NCBI GenBank assembly: GCA_964590135.1
Contig: CAZPVX010000020.1
Span: 1 to 64,000, forward strand
DNA from: JBDHWI01 sp964590135
GTDB lineage: Bacteria; Chloroflexota; Anaerolineae; J036; Brachytrichaceae
Direction of reading: 5' to 3'
DNA length: 64,000 bases
The notes under the pieces were generated by a model. The model saw only the letters and a list, made by a program, of their open reading frames with translations. It had not been told where the DNA came from and did not search any database. Of this stretch, positions 7,984 through 17,696 are shown piece after piece (position 1 is the first letter of the stretch; each line of letters begins with the position of its first letter). Position numbers and translations under genes: made by a program.

Positions 7984-8697
7984 ATGAAATCAAATCTGCT
8001 CGTCAAAACAGCCTTGTTTGCAGCCGGCTTGGCGCTGATCGCCGGCTCGTTCTTTGTGCCAACCACGGCCACGCGCACCTTCGCTGGCCCACCGCTGGCC
8101 ATCACCTAAACGCCTACCATCGTCCCACCCACTACCGTTCCACCCACCGAAGAAGTCATTCCAACAACGACACCACCCGAAGCGACCTCAATCTCACCAC
8201 AGTTGAACTATGCCGAGCCGTATGTGATGAAGACTTGCCCGATGAACACAGCCAAACCGGGCGAAGAAGTGACGTTCACCATCGTCGCCGGCAACCGCGG
8301 CACCACTGATGCAGTCAATGTGCAGGTGCATGACACGCTGCCGGCGTCACTCGTGTTGAAGTCTGTTACGGCCTCACGCGGCCAGGTCGTCGTCAACGGC
8401 AACTCCTTCATCGTCGACATCGGCACGCTGCCCGTTTCTGAGGTTGTGACAATCAACGTTGTTGCCACTGTCGCCGAAGGCGCAGCTGCAGGCGCTTTCA
8501 GCAACGTTGTGACGCTGAATACAACCAGCGGCGGCGATAATCCGAACAACAATATCTCCCTCTGCTCCGGCAGCATCGGCCAGATCATCATCCCGCCAAC
8601 CGGCGGAGGCAGCACGGCCGCGCCAATCGCCATGTTGAGCATCGGCGCACTGTTGCTCGCTGCCAGCCTGCTGGTGCGCAGCAAGCGCGCCGCATAG
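7984..8697 (+). pseudogene. DUF11 cell-surface protein interrupted by an in-frame TAA
   Basis: One continuous frame of 238 codons is broken only by TAA at 8107-8109 (codon 42). Before the stop: a signal peptide (MKSNLLVKTALFAAGLALIA) and a short mature stretch. After it: a Thr/Pro-rich linker (TPTIVPPTTVPPTEE), a DUF11 beta-sandwich starting near PGEEVTFTIVAGNRG, then IPPTGGG followed by a hydrophobic helix and RSKRAA, a sortase-like anchor. CAA to TAA is a single transition, and Gln would fit the linker. Either a recent nonsense mutation, a strain variant or an assembly error near the gap. A TTG at 8203 could otherwise start a signal-less fragment. Confidence 0.75.
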
Positions 8698-8715
8698 CTC
8701 TGGCACTGCTTCAAT

Positions 8716-8751
8716 AAAAAAAACCGACACATCACCGTGTCGGTTTTTTTT
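8716..8751. terminator. Bidirectional intrinsic terminator
   Basis: CCGACAC at 8724-8730 pairs with GTGTCGG at 8737-8743 around a 6-nt loop. It is flanked by eight A (8716-8723) and eight T (8744-8751), which extend the stem and serve as U-tracts in both directions. It ends the DUF11 surface-protein transcript. Confidence 0.93.
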
Positions 8752-8826
8752 CGCACTTCCCCACGATAAAATGCCACGAACGATCATCGATTTCACTCTT
8801 CGCCAGAGGCCGATCAAGGAGATTGC

Positions 8827-11703
8827 ATGAAGATTCAAATGTCACGCGGCTTGCAGATCGCAATAACCCTTGCGGCGCTATTTGCTGGCACCATATTGCC
8901 CGTCAATGCCGCACCCGCCGCAGCTCAGGAGAAACCCTTGCCGCTGACAGTGACGCAAACCGATGCTGGCGTGCGCATCGACTACACAGCCACGAATGGC
9001 GCGTTGCCGACGATCCAAATCCACGACGTGCGGACGCCAGGCCGGCTGGTGCTGGTGGAGATCGGCGCCGGCGTGACGATGAGCGCGATGCAAGCCGGCG
9101 CGCAGCAAAATTTGGTCGTGCAGAGCGCGCCCTTCGGCGGCCAACTGGATGTGGTTCAGCCGGCCGCCACTGAGGCGAGCGAAACTGCCGCCGCCGGCGA
9201 TCTGCAACGCGCGCCGGATGCCACATTGCCCGCCGCGCCAGTCAGCGTGATCAGCGAAGGCATCATGCGCGGCCGGCGGCTGGCAACCATCGCCATCACC
9301 CCGCTTTTCGAGCAAGACGGACAGTTGCATCTGGCAAGCGCGTTCTCGGCATTGCTGCCAGGCGCAAAGCTGATCGACAACCCGACAAGTCTTGTCAGCG
9401 ATTTCACAGATGCATTGAGCGCCGGCAAACTGCAGCCGCAGGTTGAGGATGCTGTAACGTGCGACAACAGCTACCTGCCGGCGAACGACATGCTGGCCGA
9501 TGGGCAGGCGCGCTGGCGCATTCGCGTCTCTCAAAGTGGCATCGTGCATGTCACCGCAGCGGCGTTGAGCGCTGCCGGCGTGCCGCCATCGGCCATTGCC
9601 GGCTACTCGCTCAAAAACAGCAGAGGTGAGTCGGTCAGCCTGCAACGTGGCCCAGACTGGTTCCGTTTCTATGCGCCGCCGCCTGGGGATCGCTGGAATC
9701 GATACGACACTTACTGGCTTACGGTCAACAGCGCCGGCCCGTCAGCCGAGATGGGTCAAAGCGGCGCGCCAGGGGGTGGTGTAGCGGCGACCATCGCCTT
9801 CGAGCGCGGTGTGTATGTGAGCAACAAGTATTACGACAGCACGCTGCCAGGCAGCGATGGCGATCACTGGTTTGCCGCCAACCTGCGCCCCTACGGCTCA
9901 ATTTCAGTCACCTGGTCCTTCATGCCATCCACGCGCTTGCCAGCGACTGGCGCAAACGCAACCGTGCAGGTCGGCTTTGCTTCTTCGACCAGCGGCGATC
10001 ACACCGTGCAGTTGGCAACCAACGGCAATAGCAATTTCGTCAACCCAGCCAATTCAACGTCGGGCATTGGCGCGTATTTCACCGCTACGTTCTCCATCCC
10101 CAACTTCGCTGGCGTCACGCAGTTCCGCGCCATGCCGAAAAGCCAACCCGAAGTCATCATGCCCGACCGCGTGGTGTGGGAGCAGCCAGTAGCGTTGAAC
10201 TTTGGCGGCGGTGGCGCAACTTTCCTGGTGAAAAGCGCCGGCAATGTGCAGCTCAGCGGTATGCCTGGCGACGCGCTCTATGACGTCACAAACGCCACGA
10301 CACCAACAGTCGTGCAGCACAGCGCCGGCTTGTTCTCCAACGTAAGCGGCAACCGCAGCTACGTAATGGCCGGCACCGGCACGCTGGTCACCAACGCCGC
10401 CATCAGCAAATACGAGCCGGTGGCGATGAACACCAAGTTCAACAAAAACGCGGTCTACATCGCGCCAAACGCGCTCTTCACTGGCGATCTGGATGGCTTC
10501 ATCGGCTTTCGCAATGTCTCGGGCTATCTGGCCGGCGCATTCAGCGCCGAGAGCATCTACGACTGGTGGAGCTTCGGGCAGGTGTCGCCGGCAGCGCTGC
10601 GCAATTTCCTGCGCTACGCCTACTGCAAGTGGGACGTCAAGCCGGCGGCCGTGACGATGATCGGTGACGGCAGCATCGACCCATTCGACTACTATGGCTA
10701 CAACACCGGGCAGTTTGCCGGCAGCAACGTCACGCTCATCCCGCCTTATGCGGCGCCGGTAGATCCATTTTTGGTGCCAAATCCGCTGCCCCCAGCCGAG
10801 ACCGCTTGCGAAGCGTGCTACGCACAGCTCGATGGCAACGACCCACTCAGCGACAAGCTGCCCGACCTGCTGTTTGGCCGCATCCCGGCCAAGTCGCCTG
10901 CGGAGTTGAACGCGGTGCTGGCCAAGCTGTTTGCCTACGAGACAGCCCCATCGTTGTCTGCCGGCTCAGACTGGCGCAGCCGCATCGCCTATGTCAACGA
11001 CAACTCGCACATGCCGAATGGCGCAACGGATCCGGCTGGCGATTTCGCCGCCGGCACTGAGGCGAATATTGCGCAGCAACCCAGTTGGGCGCGCATCATT
11101 CGCAACTACTACGATCCCTACCAGGGCTTCACCACGCTCAACCCCAACGACGCCCACGCGCGCACCTTCGGCCTCTTCGACAGCGGTGTCGGCATCATCA
11201 ACTACACCGGCCACGGCAGCGTGGTGCAGATGGCCGTGCTGGAATCGAACATCGCCGGCGCTGCGACGTATCACTTCAGCCTGTATGACGTGCCCGATCT
11301 GAGAAACACCAGCCAGTTGCCGCTGCTGCTGCAATTCACCTGCCTGACCAGCGCCTTCCAAACACCGATCCAGTATTACGGCACAACGATCGACGAGCGA
11401 CTGCTGCTCTCACCGAACGGGCCGCCGGCGATCTGGGGGCCCACCAGCCTCGCTGTCAGCTTCAGCCACGAAGCGCTGATGAAGGGCTTTTACAAGACGC
11501 TGTGGGCGCAGCCAAGCTTCGGCTCGACGATCGGCCTGGCGGCGCAGGGCGGTTATCTGGAGTTGGAAGCCACCAGCAGCAACACGATCAACGTTGACAA
11601 CCTGCTGCGCACTTACCTGATCATGGGCGACCCCCTCACACGCGCCTATGTAGGCAAGATGCCATGGTATTCCAATGCGCCCATCGCCACCCGAGCAAAA
11701 TAG
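8827..11703 (+). CDS. Secreted C25 (gingipain-like) cysteine protease, first copy
   Basis: 958 aa. Signal peptide at about 8-30 (LQIAITLAALFAGTILPVNA). A beta-rich N-terminal half carries RIRVSQSGIVHVTAAAL and WFRFYAPPPGDRWNRYDTYW. The C25 domain (about 540-940) contains VTMIGDGSIDPFDYY and LLFGRIPAKS, and the catalytic dyad His796 in NYTGHGS and Cys839 in LQFTCLTSAF. It ends LRTYLIMGDPLTRAYVG. C25 proteases are caspase-like endopeptidases acting outside the cell. There is no type IX secretion C-terminal domain, so export is probably Sec-dependent. A paralogue follows 151 bp downstream. Substrate unknown. Confidence 0.88.
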   Translation: MKIQMSRGLQIAITLAALFAGTILPVNAAPAAAQEKPLPLTVTQTDAGVRIDYTATNGALPTIQIHDVRTPGRLVLVEIGAGVTMSAMQAGAQQNLVVQSAPFGGQLDVVQPAATEASETAAAGDLQRAPDATLPAAPVSVISEGIMRGRRLATIAITPLFEQDGQLHLASAFSALLPGAKLIDNPTSLVSDFTDALSAGKLQPQVEDAVTCDNSYLPANDMLADGQARWRIRVSQSGIVHVTAAALSAAGVPPSAIAGYSLKNSRGESVSLQRGPDWFRFYAPPPGDRWNRYDTYWLTVNSAGPSAEMGQSGAPGGGVAATIAFERGVYVSNKYYDSTLPGSDGDHWFAANLRPYGSISVTWSFMPSTRLPATGANATVQVGFASSTSGDHTVQLATNGNSNFVNPANSTSGIGAYFTATFSIPNFAGVTQFRAMPKSQPEVIMPDRVVWEQPVALNFGGGGATFLVKSAGNVQLSGMPGDALYDVTNATTPTVVQHSAGLFSNVSGNRSYVMAGTGTLVTNAAISKYEPVAMNTKFNKNAVYIAPNALFTGDLDGFIGFRNVSGYLAGAFSAESIYDWWSFGQVSPAALRNFLRYAYCKWDVKPAAVTMIGDGSIDPFDYYGYNTGQFAGSNVTLIPPYAAPVDPFLVPNPLPPAETACEACYAQLDGNDPLSDKLPDLLFGRIPAKSPAELNAVLAKLFAYETAPSLSAGSDWRSRIAYVNDNSHMPNGATDPAGDFAAGTEANIAQQPSWARIIRNYYDPYQGFTTLNPNDAHARTFGLFDSGVGIINYTGHGSVVQMAVLESNIAGAATYHFSLYDVPDLRNTSQLPLLLQFTCLTSAFQTPIQYYGTTIDERLLLSPNGPPAIWGPTSLAVSFSHEALMKGFYKTLWAQPSFGSTIGLAAQGGYLELEATSSNTINVDNLLRTYLIMGDPLTRAYVGKMPWYSNAPIATRAK

Positions 11704-11730
11704 CCGCATCTCGCAACACATTACCAGCCT

Positions 11731-11763
11731 GCGCCCGCCCAAAAGGTGGGCGCCCTGCTTTTT
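11731..11763 (+). terminator. Intrinsic terminator after the first C25 gene
   Basis: GCGCCCGCC at 11731-11739 pairs with GGTGGGCGC at 11745-11753 (one G-T pair) around the loop CAAAA. A short T5 run follows at 11759-11763, six bases after the stem. The hairpin is strong but the T-tract is weak, so some read-through into the second C25 gene is possible. Confidence 0.7.
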
Positions 11764-11854
11764 CCCATGCTCATGAATGACAAGCCTTAATCCGTGCGCA
11801 AGACGGGCTGTTCGCACGTTCACTTCAACGTGACGATCCCTACCATGCCGGCGT

Positions 11855-14587
11855 GTGAATGTTCGCCATGACATCCGCGCAGTTTGCACCTGTTTTTTCA
11901 GTGCAACGCGCATTTTTACTTCGATCTTTCTTCTCATCTGCATAGGGAATGCACAGATCGCCCAAAGCATCGGGATCAATGACGAGTCGCCCGCCGGCAC
12001 ACTGCAACTCGAAGAGACACAGGACAGTGTGCGATTGCATTGGCAGCGTGACAGTGCCGGCGCAACGATGCTGTCATCCACGCAAGACTCTGCGCCGGCC
12101 TACATCGACACACTCATCTTCGAAGCGTTCAGCACGCCGGCGCTTGTAATGGATGCAATTGACGCAACTCCGTTGAAACAGGCAGCCACAATGGCAGCCG
12201 CGCTGCCGGCAGCGCCGGCGACGATCCTCCGTGAAGGCACGCTGGGCGGCAGGCGCTATATCGTCATCGGCATCAGTCCCATCTTCCAACGCGATGGTAT
12301 GGCGATGACAGCCACCGCATTCACCGCACAGGTGCTGGGCGCGCGCCGCATCGAGCGCATCGACCCCAACAGCATCGTCGAAGTCGTTGCAGCGGACACG
12401 CCGCCGCCGGCAATTTTTTCTGCCGACACGTGGCGCGTCAAAGTTGCCAACTCGGGCATTCAGCGTGTGAGCGGTGCGCAGTTGGCCGCCGCCGGCGTGT
12501 CGATGAGCAGCATCCCCATCGAACAACTGCACATCTTGCACCGCGCCGCTGAACTCGCCATCGACATTCTCGATGCTGATGCAGATGGCATGCTGAGTCT
12601 GGCCGACGAAGTGCGCTTCTACGCCATCACGCCCGGCGACCGCTGGAATGCAACCGATACCTACTGGCTGACACTTGCGCCATCTGCCGGCGCGCGCATG
12701 ATCACACAAGCACAGCCGCACGCCGGCGCGATCACACAAACCGCGCTTGCTGCAGGCGCGTGGGAGCAGGACAGCGCCTACGACTCACGCTTGTCCGGAC
12801 CAGATGGCGATCACTGGTTCAGCGGCAAATTGAATGCAGCGACGCCATCGATCGAGGTCACATTGCGCTCACCGTTGCCCTTCGCCGCCGGCAATATGAA
12901 GATTACGGTGAACGGCAGCAGTGCGCAGCCGGCGGTGGTGCGCGTGGCAAGCGATGGCGTCGCTGCGGCGCAAGACCCATCCCCCATGCAAATCAGCAAT
13001 GCCACCGCGCCAGATAGCTGGTCATATGCCTTTGCGGTTCCCGCAGCCGGCGGCAGTGCCGACATGCGCCTGCAGGTCGACAGCAAGGGCGATGACATGG
13101 CGTTGGAAGATGTGGCGTGGCGCGCGCCGGCGATACTTTCATTCGGGCAAATGGGCGCGGCCTTCGAGGGGATGGCCGGCACATGGACGTATCAGTTGGA
13201 AGGTGCGCCAGCTGGCGCAACGCTCTACGACGTGACCGACTGGCAGCACCCGCAAAAGGTCATGCTGGATGGCGCGATGCAGTTCAGCGCCGGGCCGGCG
13301 GCGCGCAGGTATGTGCTGGCCGGCGCGGGCACGCTGTTCGAGCCGGCGATCACAAAGCGCGAAAGCGCTGACCTGAGCAAGCCCATCGACGCGCGCGCGA
13401 TCTATATTGCGCCAGCGGCGCTGCACGCAACCCTGCAGCCGCTCATCGCGCATCGCCTGATGAATGGTTGGCGCGCCGCCATCGTCGACACGCAGGCAAT
13501 CTACGATCAATGGAGCGACGGACAAGTCTCGCCCGATGCCATTCGCAACTTTCTGCGCCATGCGCGCGCAACCTGGCGCGTAAAGCCCTATGCTGTCATC
13601 CTCGTCGGTGACGGCAATTACGACCCGCTCAACCACAGCGGTGATGCTGCGCCCACGCTTGTGCCACCTTTCCTGGCAAACGTCGATCCGCGCATGGGCG
13701 AGACTGCCTGCGAGTCATGCTTCGCGCAACTCGACGGCGACGACGCCCTATCGGACACGTTGCCCGATCTGCTGTTTGGCCGGCTTCCAGTGAAAAGCGC
13801 CGAGCAACTCGCCGCTCTTGTCAATAAGATCATCGCATACGAGACGCAGCCAGAAGGCGCATGGATGAATCGTGTCGCGTTCATCGCCGACAACACGCGG
13901 CATGAGGACGGTAGCTATGACAACGCCGGAGACTTCGACGCCTTCACGCGACGCGGGATGGCGCTGCAGCCGGCCGGCGCGGCGCTGCCGGCGCTGTTCT
14001 ACGAGCCGCTGGCAGATGGCGCGCAACCGCAATATGAATCGGATGCGCTGACGGCGCGCAACAAGACCATCGCCCAGTTCAATGAAGGCGCAGCCGTGGT
14101 GAATTTCGCCGGCCACGGACTGCCAAATCAATGGGCCTACACCGCGCCCAACGCTGGCGGCGCGCCATACCTGCTCACATCACAAGATGCTGCCGCGCTG
14201 AGCAATGGCACGCGCTTGCCGGTGGCCTTGTCCATGGCCTGCCTGACCGGCACATTTCATCAGCCTGACGCCGATGGCGGCAACAATATTGACGAACAAC
14301 TCGTGCTTGCGCCAAATGGCGGCGCGATTGCGTCGTGGAGTTCCGCCGGCCTCAGCATTTTGTACAGCAGCGAATTTCTGCAGCGCGGGTTCTACCAGGC
14401 GCTGTGGCAAAACCCGGGCGCGCTCACCATCGGCGCGCTGGCGCAAGCCAGCTTGCTTGATCTCTTCCAAAACGCGCCATGCTGCGATGAACCGTTGCGC
14501 ACGCATGTGCTGCTCGGCGACCCGCTGACACCCTTGCGCATCAAGGCATTGCCGGCGCGCCTGTATTTCCCGGTGATGGCGCAATGA
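11855..14587 (+). CDS. Secreted C25 (gingipain-like) cysteine protease, second copy
   Basis: 910 aa from GTG at 11855; the exact start is uncertain. A hydrophobic stretch FTSIFLLICIGNAQIAQ (about 21-37) is a likely signal peptide. The plan matches the upstream paralogue: RVKVANSGIQRVSGAQL, VRFYAITPGDRWNATDTYW, VILVGDGNYDPLNH, LLFGRLPVKS. The dyad is His754 in NFAGHGLP and Cys796 in SMACLTGTF, 42 residues apart (43 in the paralogue). It ends THVLLGDPLTPLRI then LYFPVMAQ. It looks like an old tandem duplication, since similarity is structural rather than residue by residue. Confidence 0.85.
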   Translation: MNVRHDIRAVCTCFFSATRIFTSIFLLICIGNAQIAQSIGINDESPAGTLQLEETQDSVRLHWQRDSAGATMLSSTQDSAPAYIDTLIFEAFSTPALVMDAIDATPLKQAATMAAALPAAPATILREGTLGGRRYIVIGISPIFQRDGMAMTATAFTAQVLGARRIERIDPNSIVEVVAADTPPPAIFSADTWRVKVANSGIQRVSGAQLAAAGVSMSSIPIEQLHILHRAAELAIDILDADADGMLSLADEVRFYAITPGDRWNATDTYWLTLAPSAGARMITQAQPHAGAITQTALAAGAWEQDSAYDSRLSGPDGDHWFSGKLNAATPSIEVTLRSPLPFAAGNMKITVNGSSAQPAVVRVASDGVAAAQDPSPMQISNATAPDSWSYAFAVPAAGGSADMRLQVDSKGDDMALEDVAWRAPAILSFGQMGAAFEGMAGTWTYQLEGAPAGATLYDVTDWQHPQKVMLDGAMQFSAGPAARRYVLAGAGTLFEPAITKRESADLSKPIDARAIYIAPAALHATLQPLIAHRLMNGWRAAIVDTQAIYDQWSDGQVSPDAIRNFLRHARATWRVKPYAVILVGDGNYDPLNHSGDAAPTLVPPFLANVDPRMGETACESCFAQLDGDDALSDTLPDLLFGRLPVKSAEQLAALVNKIIAYETQPEGAWMNRVAFIADNTRHEDGSYDNAGDFDAFTRRGMALQPAGAALPALFYEPLADGAQPQYESDALTARNKTIAQFNEGAAVVNFAGHGLPNQWAYTAPNAGGAPYLLTSQDAAALSNGTRLPVALSMACLTGTFHQPDADGGNNIDEQLVLAPNGGAIASWSSAGLSILYSSEFLQRGFYQALWQNPGALTIGALAQASLLDLFQNAPCCDEPLRTHVLLGDPLTPLRIKALPARLYFPVMAQ

Positions 14588-14664
14588 CGGATCTTGCGGC
14601 TCTTTCCGCTGGCAATGTGGACAGACGGGTTCGACTGCTGAGATCAATCACCGGCTGAGCAAAT

Positions 14665-15687
14665 TCACTCAGTCGCAGTCACCTTGGTATTGACGATGCA
14701 GATGCCCGGCTCATCGCCGTTGCGCCGCGCAAGGCCGACACTGAGCATCTGCGCCGGCAAAATCTCGATGATGGGCAACACGGCTGCCGGCACTTCTGGC
14801 AAACGAAAGACCGCATCCTCGGCATGCGGTCCGAGCAGGAAGCCGTGTCCGCCGGCAGCGTTCACATCGCGCGCCAGCCGCACATTCAACGGCGCGATCG
14901 CCGGCGCGCCCTGGTAGACAAATACGCACAAGCCAGTAGCCGCCAACTCCATTGGCCCATGCCGAAACGCCGCACTGCCCATGCCCTCGCTGTGAAATCT
15001 CGCCGCCTCCTTGATGATGAGGCCGCCGCACATCGCTGCCGCCAGACTCGCGCCACGACCGCACAGCACCAGGCTGTTCGATGTCACACGCTCGACCATC
15101 AAGCGTGAGATGTCATCCACCTGACTGACGTAGAAATCGATGAGGCCGGCACATTGCGCAAGCTGCGCGTGCGTTGCTGACCAATCATCCTGCCCCAGCA
15201 CTGCGCCACACAGCGCAAGCGCCGCCAAAGCTGTGATGTAGGTTTTGCAGGCTACTGTGTTTTCCTCGCCGGCGCGCGTCACCAACGCGCATGCTGCCCG
15301 CTGCGCCAGGGGGCTGTCTGGCGTGTTGGTGATCGCCAGCACTGTTGCGCCATTCGCCAGATCGAGCGCGCGCACAATCTCTGCGCTGCGACCGGATTGC
15401 GATACGACGATGAGCAAAGTATCGGCCTGCAGCAACGCCGGCGCGCTATAGAGCAACTCGCTCGTCTCCACCATCTGCGCCGCATGGCCGGCCTGCACGA
15501 GTGTTTGCCAGAGAGGATGTAGCGCAGCGAAGGAGCACCCCATGCCGGTCAGTACGATGCGTTGGAAGCGGTGGTCATGAAGGTCATCGGCAATGGCGAT
15601 CAGCGCTGCCGGCGGCTCGCGCAGCGCTGCCAGCGTGTCGCGCAGCGCCTGCGGCTGCGCAAGGATGTCATGGATATAGGGATTCAT
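14665..15687 (-). CDS. Double-SIS sugar isomerase/deaminase domain protein (GlmS-C-like)
   Basis: 340 aa, start MNPYIHDILAQPQALR; an ATG three codons upstream at 15696 is possible. It has two SIS domains: the first with VVSQSGRSAEIV, the second with CGRGASLAAAMCGGLIIKE and the FRHGPMEL motif typical of the isomerase half of glucosamine-6-phosphate synthase and AgaS/FrlB-like enzymes. The glutaminase half is absent, so it probably acts on an amino-sugar phosphate or related metabolite with ammonia or water. The minus frame stays open far upstream, but that part is antisense to nudC and the dehydrogenase. Confidence 0.85.
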   Translation of the reverse strand: MNPYIHDILAQPQALRDTLAALREPPAALIAIADDLHDHRFQRIVLTGMGCSFAALHPLWQTLVQAGHAAQMVETSELLYSAPALLQADTLLIVVSQSGRSAEIVRALDLANGATVLAITNTPDSPLAQRAACALVTRAGEENTVACKTYITALAALALCGAVLGQDDWSATHAQLAQCAGLIDFYVSQVDDISRLMVERVTSNSLVLCGRGASLAAAMCGGLIIKEAARFHSEGMGSAAFRHGPMELAATGLCVFVYQGAPAIAPLNVRLARDVNAAGGHGFLLGPHAEDAVFRLPEVPAAVLPIIEILPAQMLSVGLARRNGDEPGICIVNTKVTATE

Positions 15688-15756
15688 CGCGCCCATTTTA
15701 AGTTTCAAAAATCGAACAGTGGCCTGTGTTTCAAAACGCTCCGATAATCTGGCGCC

Positions 15757-16590
15757 ATGCCGCTTACCAACTTCACTCGGCGCTATCCGCAGGATGCGCC
15801 GCTGCCCAGCGCCGGCTTGTGGTTCATTGCCAACCAGCACGGCATCATCGTCAGCAAACAACAGCGGAACGTGCAGATGCCAAATGGGGCCTGGCCGCTC
15901 AGCGCGATGGCGCAGCCGGCCGGCGTGCTGATGATCGGGGAAGCCGCCGGCGTGCCGTGCCTGGCGTGCAACGTGCCGGACGACGTGACGCTGCCAGAGA
16001 ATTTCCGCGCATTCAGCCTGCGCGACCTGTATGGTCATGTCGACGATGTGCACTATGCCGTTGCCGGCTACGCCGCGCAGCTGCTGCACTGGCAGCGCAG
16101 CAGCAACTTCTGCGCCAACTGCGGCAACTCGCTCGAGCCAATCGCCGGCGAATGGGGCAAGCGCTGCCCGCGCTGCGGCTTCACCACCTACCCGCCGGTC
16201 AACCCCTGCACGATCACACTCGTGCATGATGGTGAGCGCATTCTGATGACGCACAAGCGCGGCTGGGGCGCGCGCTATGGGCTGGTCGCCGGCTTCGTGG
16301 AACCAGGCGAGACGCTGGAAGAAAACGTCGCGCGCGAGATTGAGGAAGAGACGGGGGTTGCCGTGCGCGACATTCAGTATTGGCGCAGCCAGCCATGGCC
16401 ATTTCCGCACCAACTCATGTGCGGGTTTTATGCGCAATACGCCGGCGGCGAGGTAAAGATCGATGAAGTCGAGCTTGACAACGCGCAATGGTTCACGGTT
16501 GCCGATTTGCGCGCCGGCAAGCCAGACATCCCGCCGCCGCTCAGCATCGCGCGCCAACTCATCGACAACTGGCTCGCGCAGTTTGAATAA
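15757..16590 (+). CDS. nudC: NAD+ diphosphatase (Nudix, NudC family)
   Basis: 277 aa. It hydrolyses NAD(H) to NMN(H) and AMP, and relatives remove NAD caps from RNA. A zinc ribbon has Cys119-X2-Cys122 and Cys137-X2-Cys140. The Nudix box at about 179-201 reads GFVEPGETLEENVAREIEEE, and the NudC signature SQPWPFP is at 211-217. All family hallmarks are present. A GATAAT box at 15743-15748 lies 8 nt before the ATG, suggesting an almost leaderless mRNA. The dehydrogenase follows 25 bp downstream. Confidence 0.93.
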   Translation: MPLTNFTRRYPQDAPLPSAGLWFIANQHGIIVSKQQRNVQMPNGAWPLSAMAQPAGVLMIGEAAGVPCLACNVPDDVTLPENFRAFSLRDLYGHVDDVHYAVAGYAAQLLHWQRSSNFCANCGNSLEPIAGEWGKRCPRCGFTTYPPVNPCTITLVHDGERILMTHKRGWGARYGLVAGFVEPGETLEENVAREIEEETGVAVRDIQYWRSQPWPFPHQLMCGFYAQYAGGEVKIDEVELDNAQWFTVADLRAGKPDIPPPLSIARQLIDNWLAQFE

Positions 16591-16615
16591 GCCAGGTTGA
16601 CTCTCTCCAAAAGCC

Positions 16616-17632
16616 ATGAAGAAAGCAGTGATTGTCGGGCCGAGGCGGGCCGAACTGGTTGATGTGTCGACGCCAAAGGCCAAAGCTGACTGGGCGGTGG
16701 TGAAGATCCACAGCGCGCCCATGTGCACCGAATACAAAGCCTTCAACAAGGGCCAGCGCGAAGAATTTCTGGGCCATGAGGCCGCCGGCGAAGTGGTGGA
16801 AGTGGCGCAAGCCGGCACGCTGAAGGTCGGCGACCGCGTGGTCGTGATGCCAGGTTATTCGTGCGGGCAATGTGACCTATGCATCGCCGGCGACTACATC
16901 CACTGCCAGCATCCGCTTGACATATTGCAGTTCACCGGCGAGCGCGAGGGTGCGGCGACATATGCGCAGTTTCTCATCAAGCCGGCACGGCTGCTCCTGA
17001 GGATCCCAGACGACGTGCCGTATGACCTTGCATCGCTGGCATGCTGCGGCCTCGGCCCATCGTTTGGAGCATTCAATCTGATGGGCGTGGATGCGTTTGA
17101 CACGGTGCTGATCACCGGTCTGGGGCCAGTTGGCATGGGCGCCATCATCAATGCGCGCTTCCACGGAGCGAGGGTGATCGCAGTCGACGCTCTGCCCTAC
17201 CGAGCCAGGCTGGCAAAAGAACTGGGGGCAAGCGCGGTGATTGATCCAACTGATCCGGATGCAGTGAAGCAGATCAAGGCGCTGGCGAACGGTGCGGGGC
17301 CGGACAAGGCTATCGACTGCGCCGGCGTCGTGGCTGCGCATCGCCTGTGCATCGATAGCGTGCGCCGCAAAGGCAAAATCGCCTTCGTTGGTGAATGCCA
17401 TGATGAAACGCCATTGCGCATCAGCCCCGACATGATCCGCAAAGGCCTTGCCCTATTCGGCTCATGGCACTACAACCTCAACCTCTTCCCCAACGTCATA
17501 CAGGTGATTCGGCAATCGCCACTCGTGCCCAGACTGATTTCGCACACCTTCTCACTCAGCGACATCCAGCGCGCCTTCGAGGTGAGCGCATCGTCAGAAC
17601 ATGCGAAGATCATTTTGAAGCCCTGGGAGTAG
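16616..17632 (+). CDS. Zinc-dependent medium-chain alcohol/polyol dehydrogenase
   Basis: 338 aa. MDR oxidoreductase with catalytic-zinc residues Cys37 and the GHE motif at 53-55. Structural-zinc cysteines are at 83, 86, 89 and 97 (CGQCDLCIAGDYIHC), and the dinucleotide-binding loop GLGPVG is at 168-173. Family members oxidise sorbitol, threonine or other secondary alcohols with NAD(P)+; the substrate cannot be fixed here. It lies 25 bp after nudC and 64 bp before the solute-binding lipoprotein, which has its own -10 box. Confidence 0.88.
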   Translation: MKKAVIVGPRRAELVDVSTPKAKADWAVVKIHSAPMCTEYKAFNKGQREEFLGHEAAGEVVEVAQAGTLKVGDRVVVMPGYSCGQCDLCIAGDYIHCQHPLDILQFTGEREGAATYAQFLIKPARLLLRIPDDVPYDLASLACCGLGPSFGAFNLMGVDAFDTVLITGLGPVGMGAIINARFHGARVIAVDALPYRARLAKELGASAVIDPTDPDAVKQIKALANGAGPDKAIDCAGVVAAHRLCIDSVRRKGKIAFVGECHDETPLRISPDMIRKGLALFGSWHYNLNLFPNVIQVIRQSPLVPRLISHTFSLSDIQRAFEVSASSEHAKIILKPWE

Positions 17633-17696
17633 CTTGGGGAGCGGAGATGCGTGTTGCACGCCGCCCCTCTCCGCTGCTGTGTTACAGTCGCGCGCG

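Noticed and set aside
15700..16818. Upstream extension of the SIS-domain frame on the minus strand
   Set aside because: Antisense to nudC and the dehydrogenase, both with clear motifs; the SIS protein starts naturally at MNPYIHDIL.
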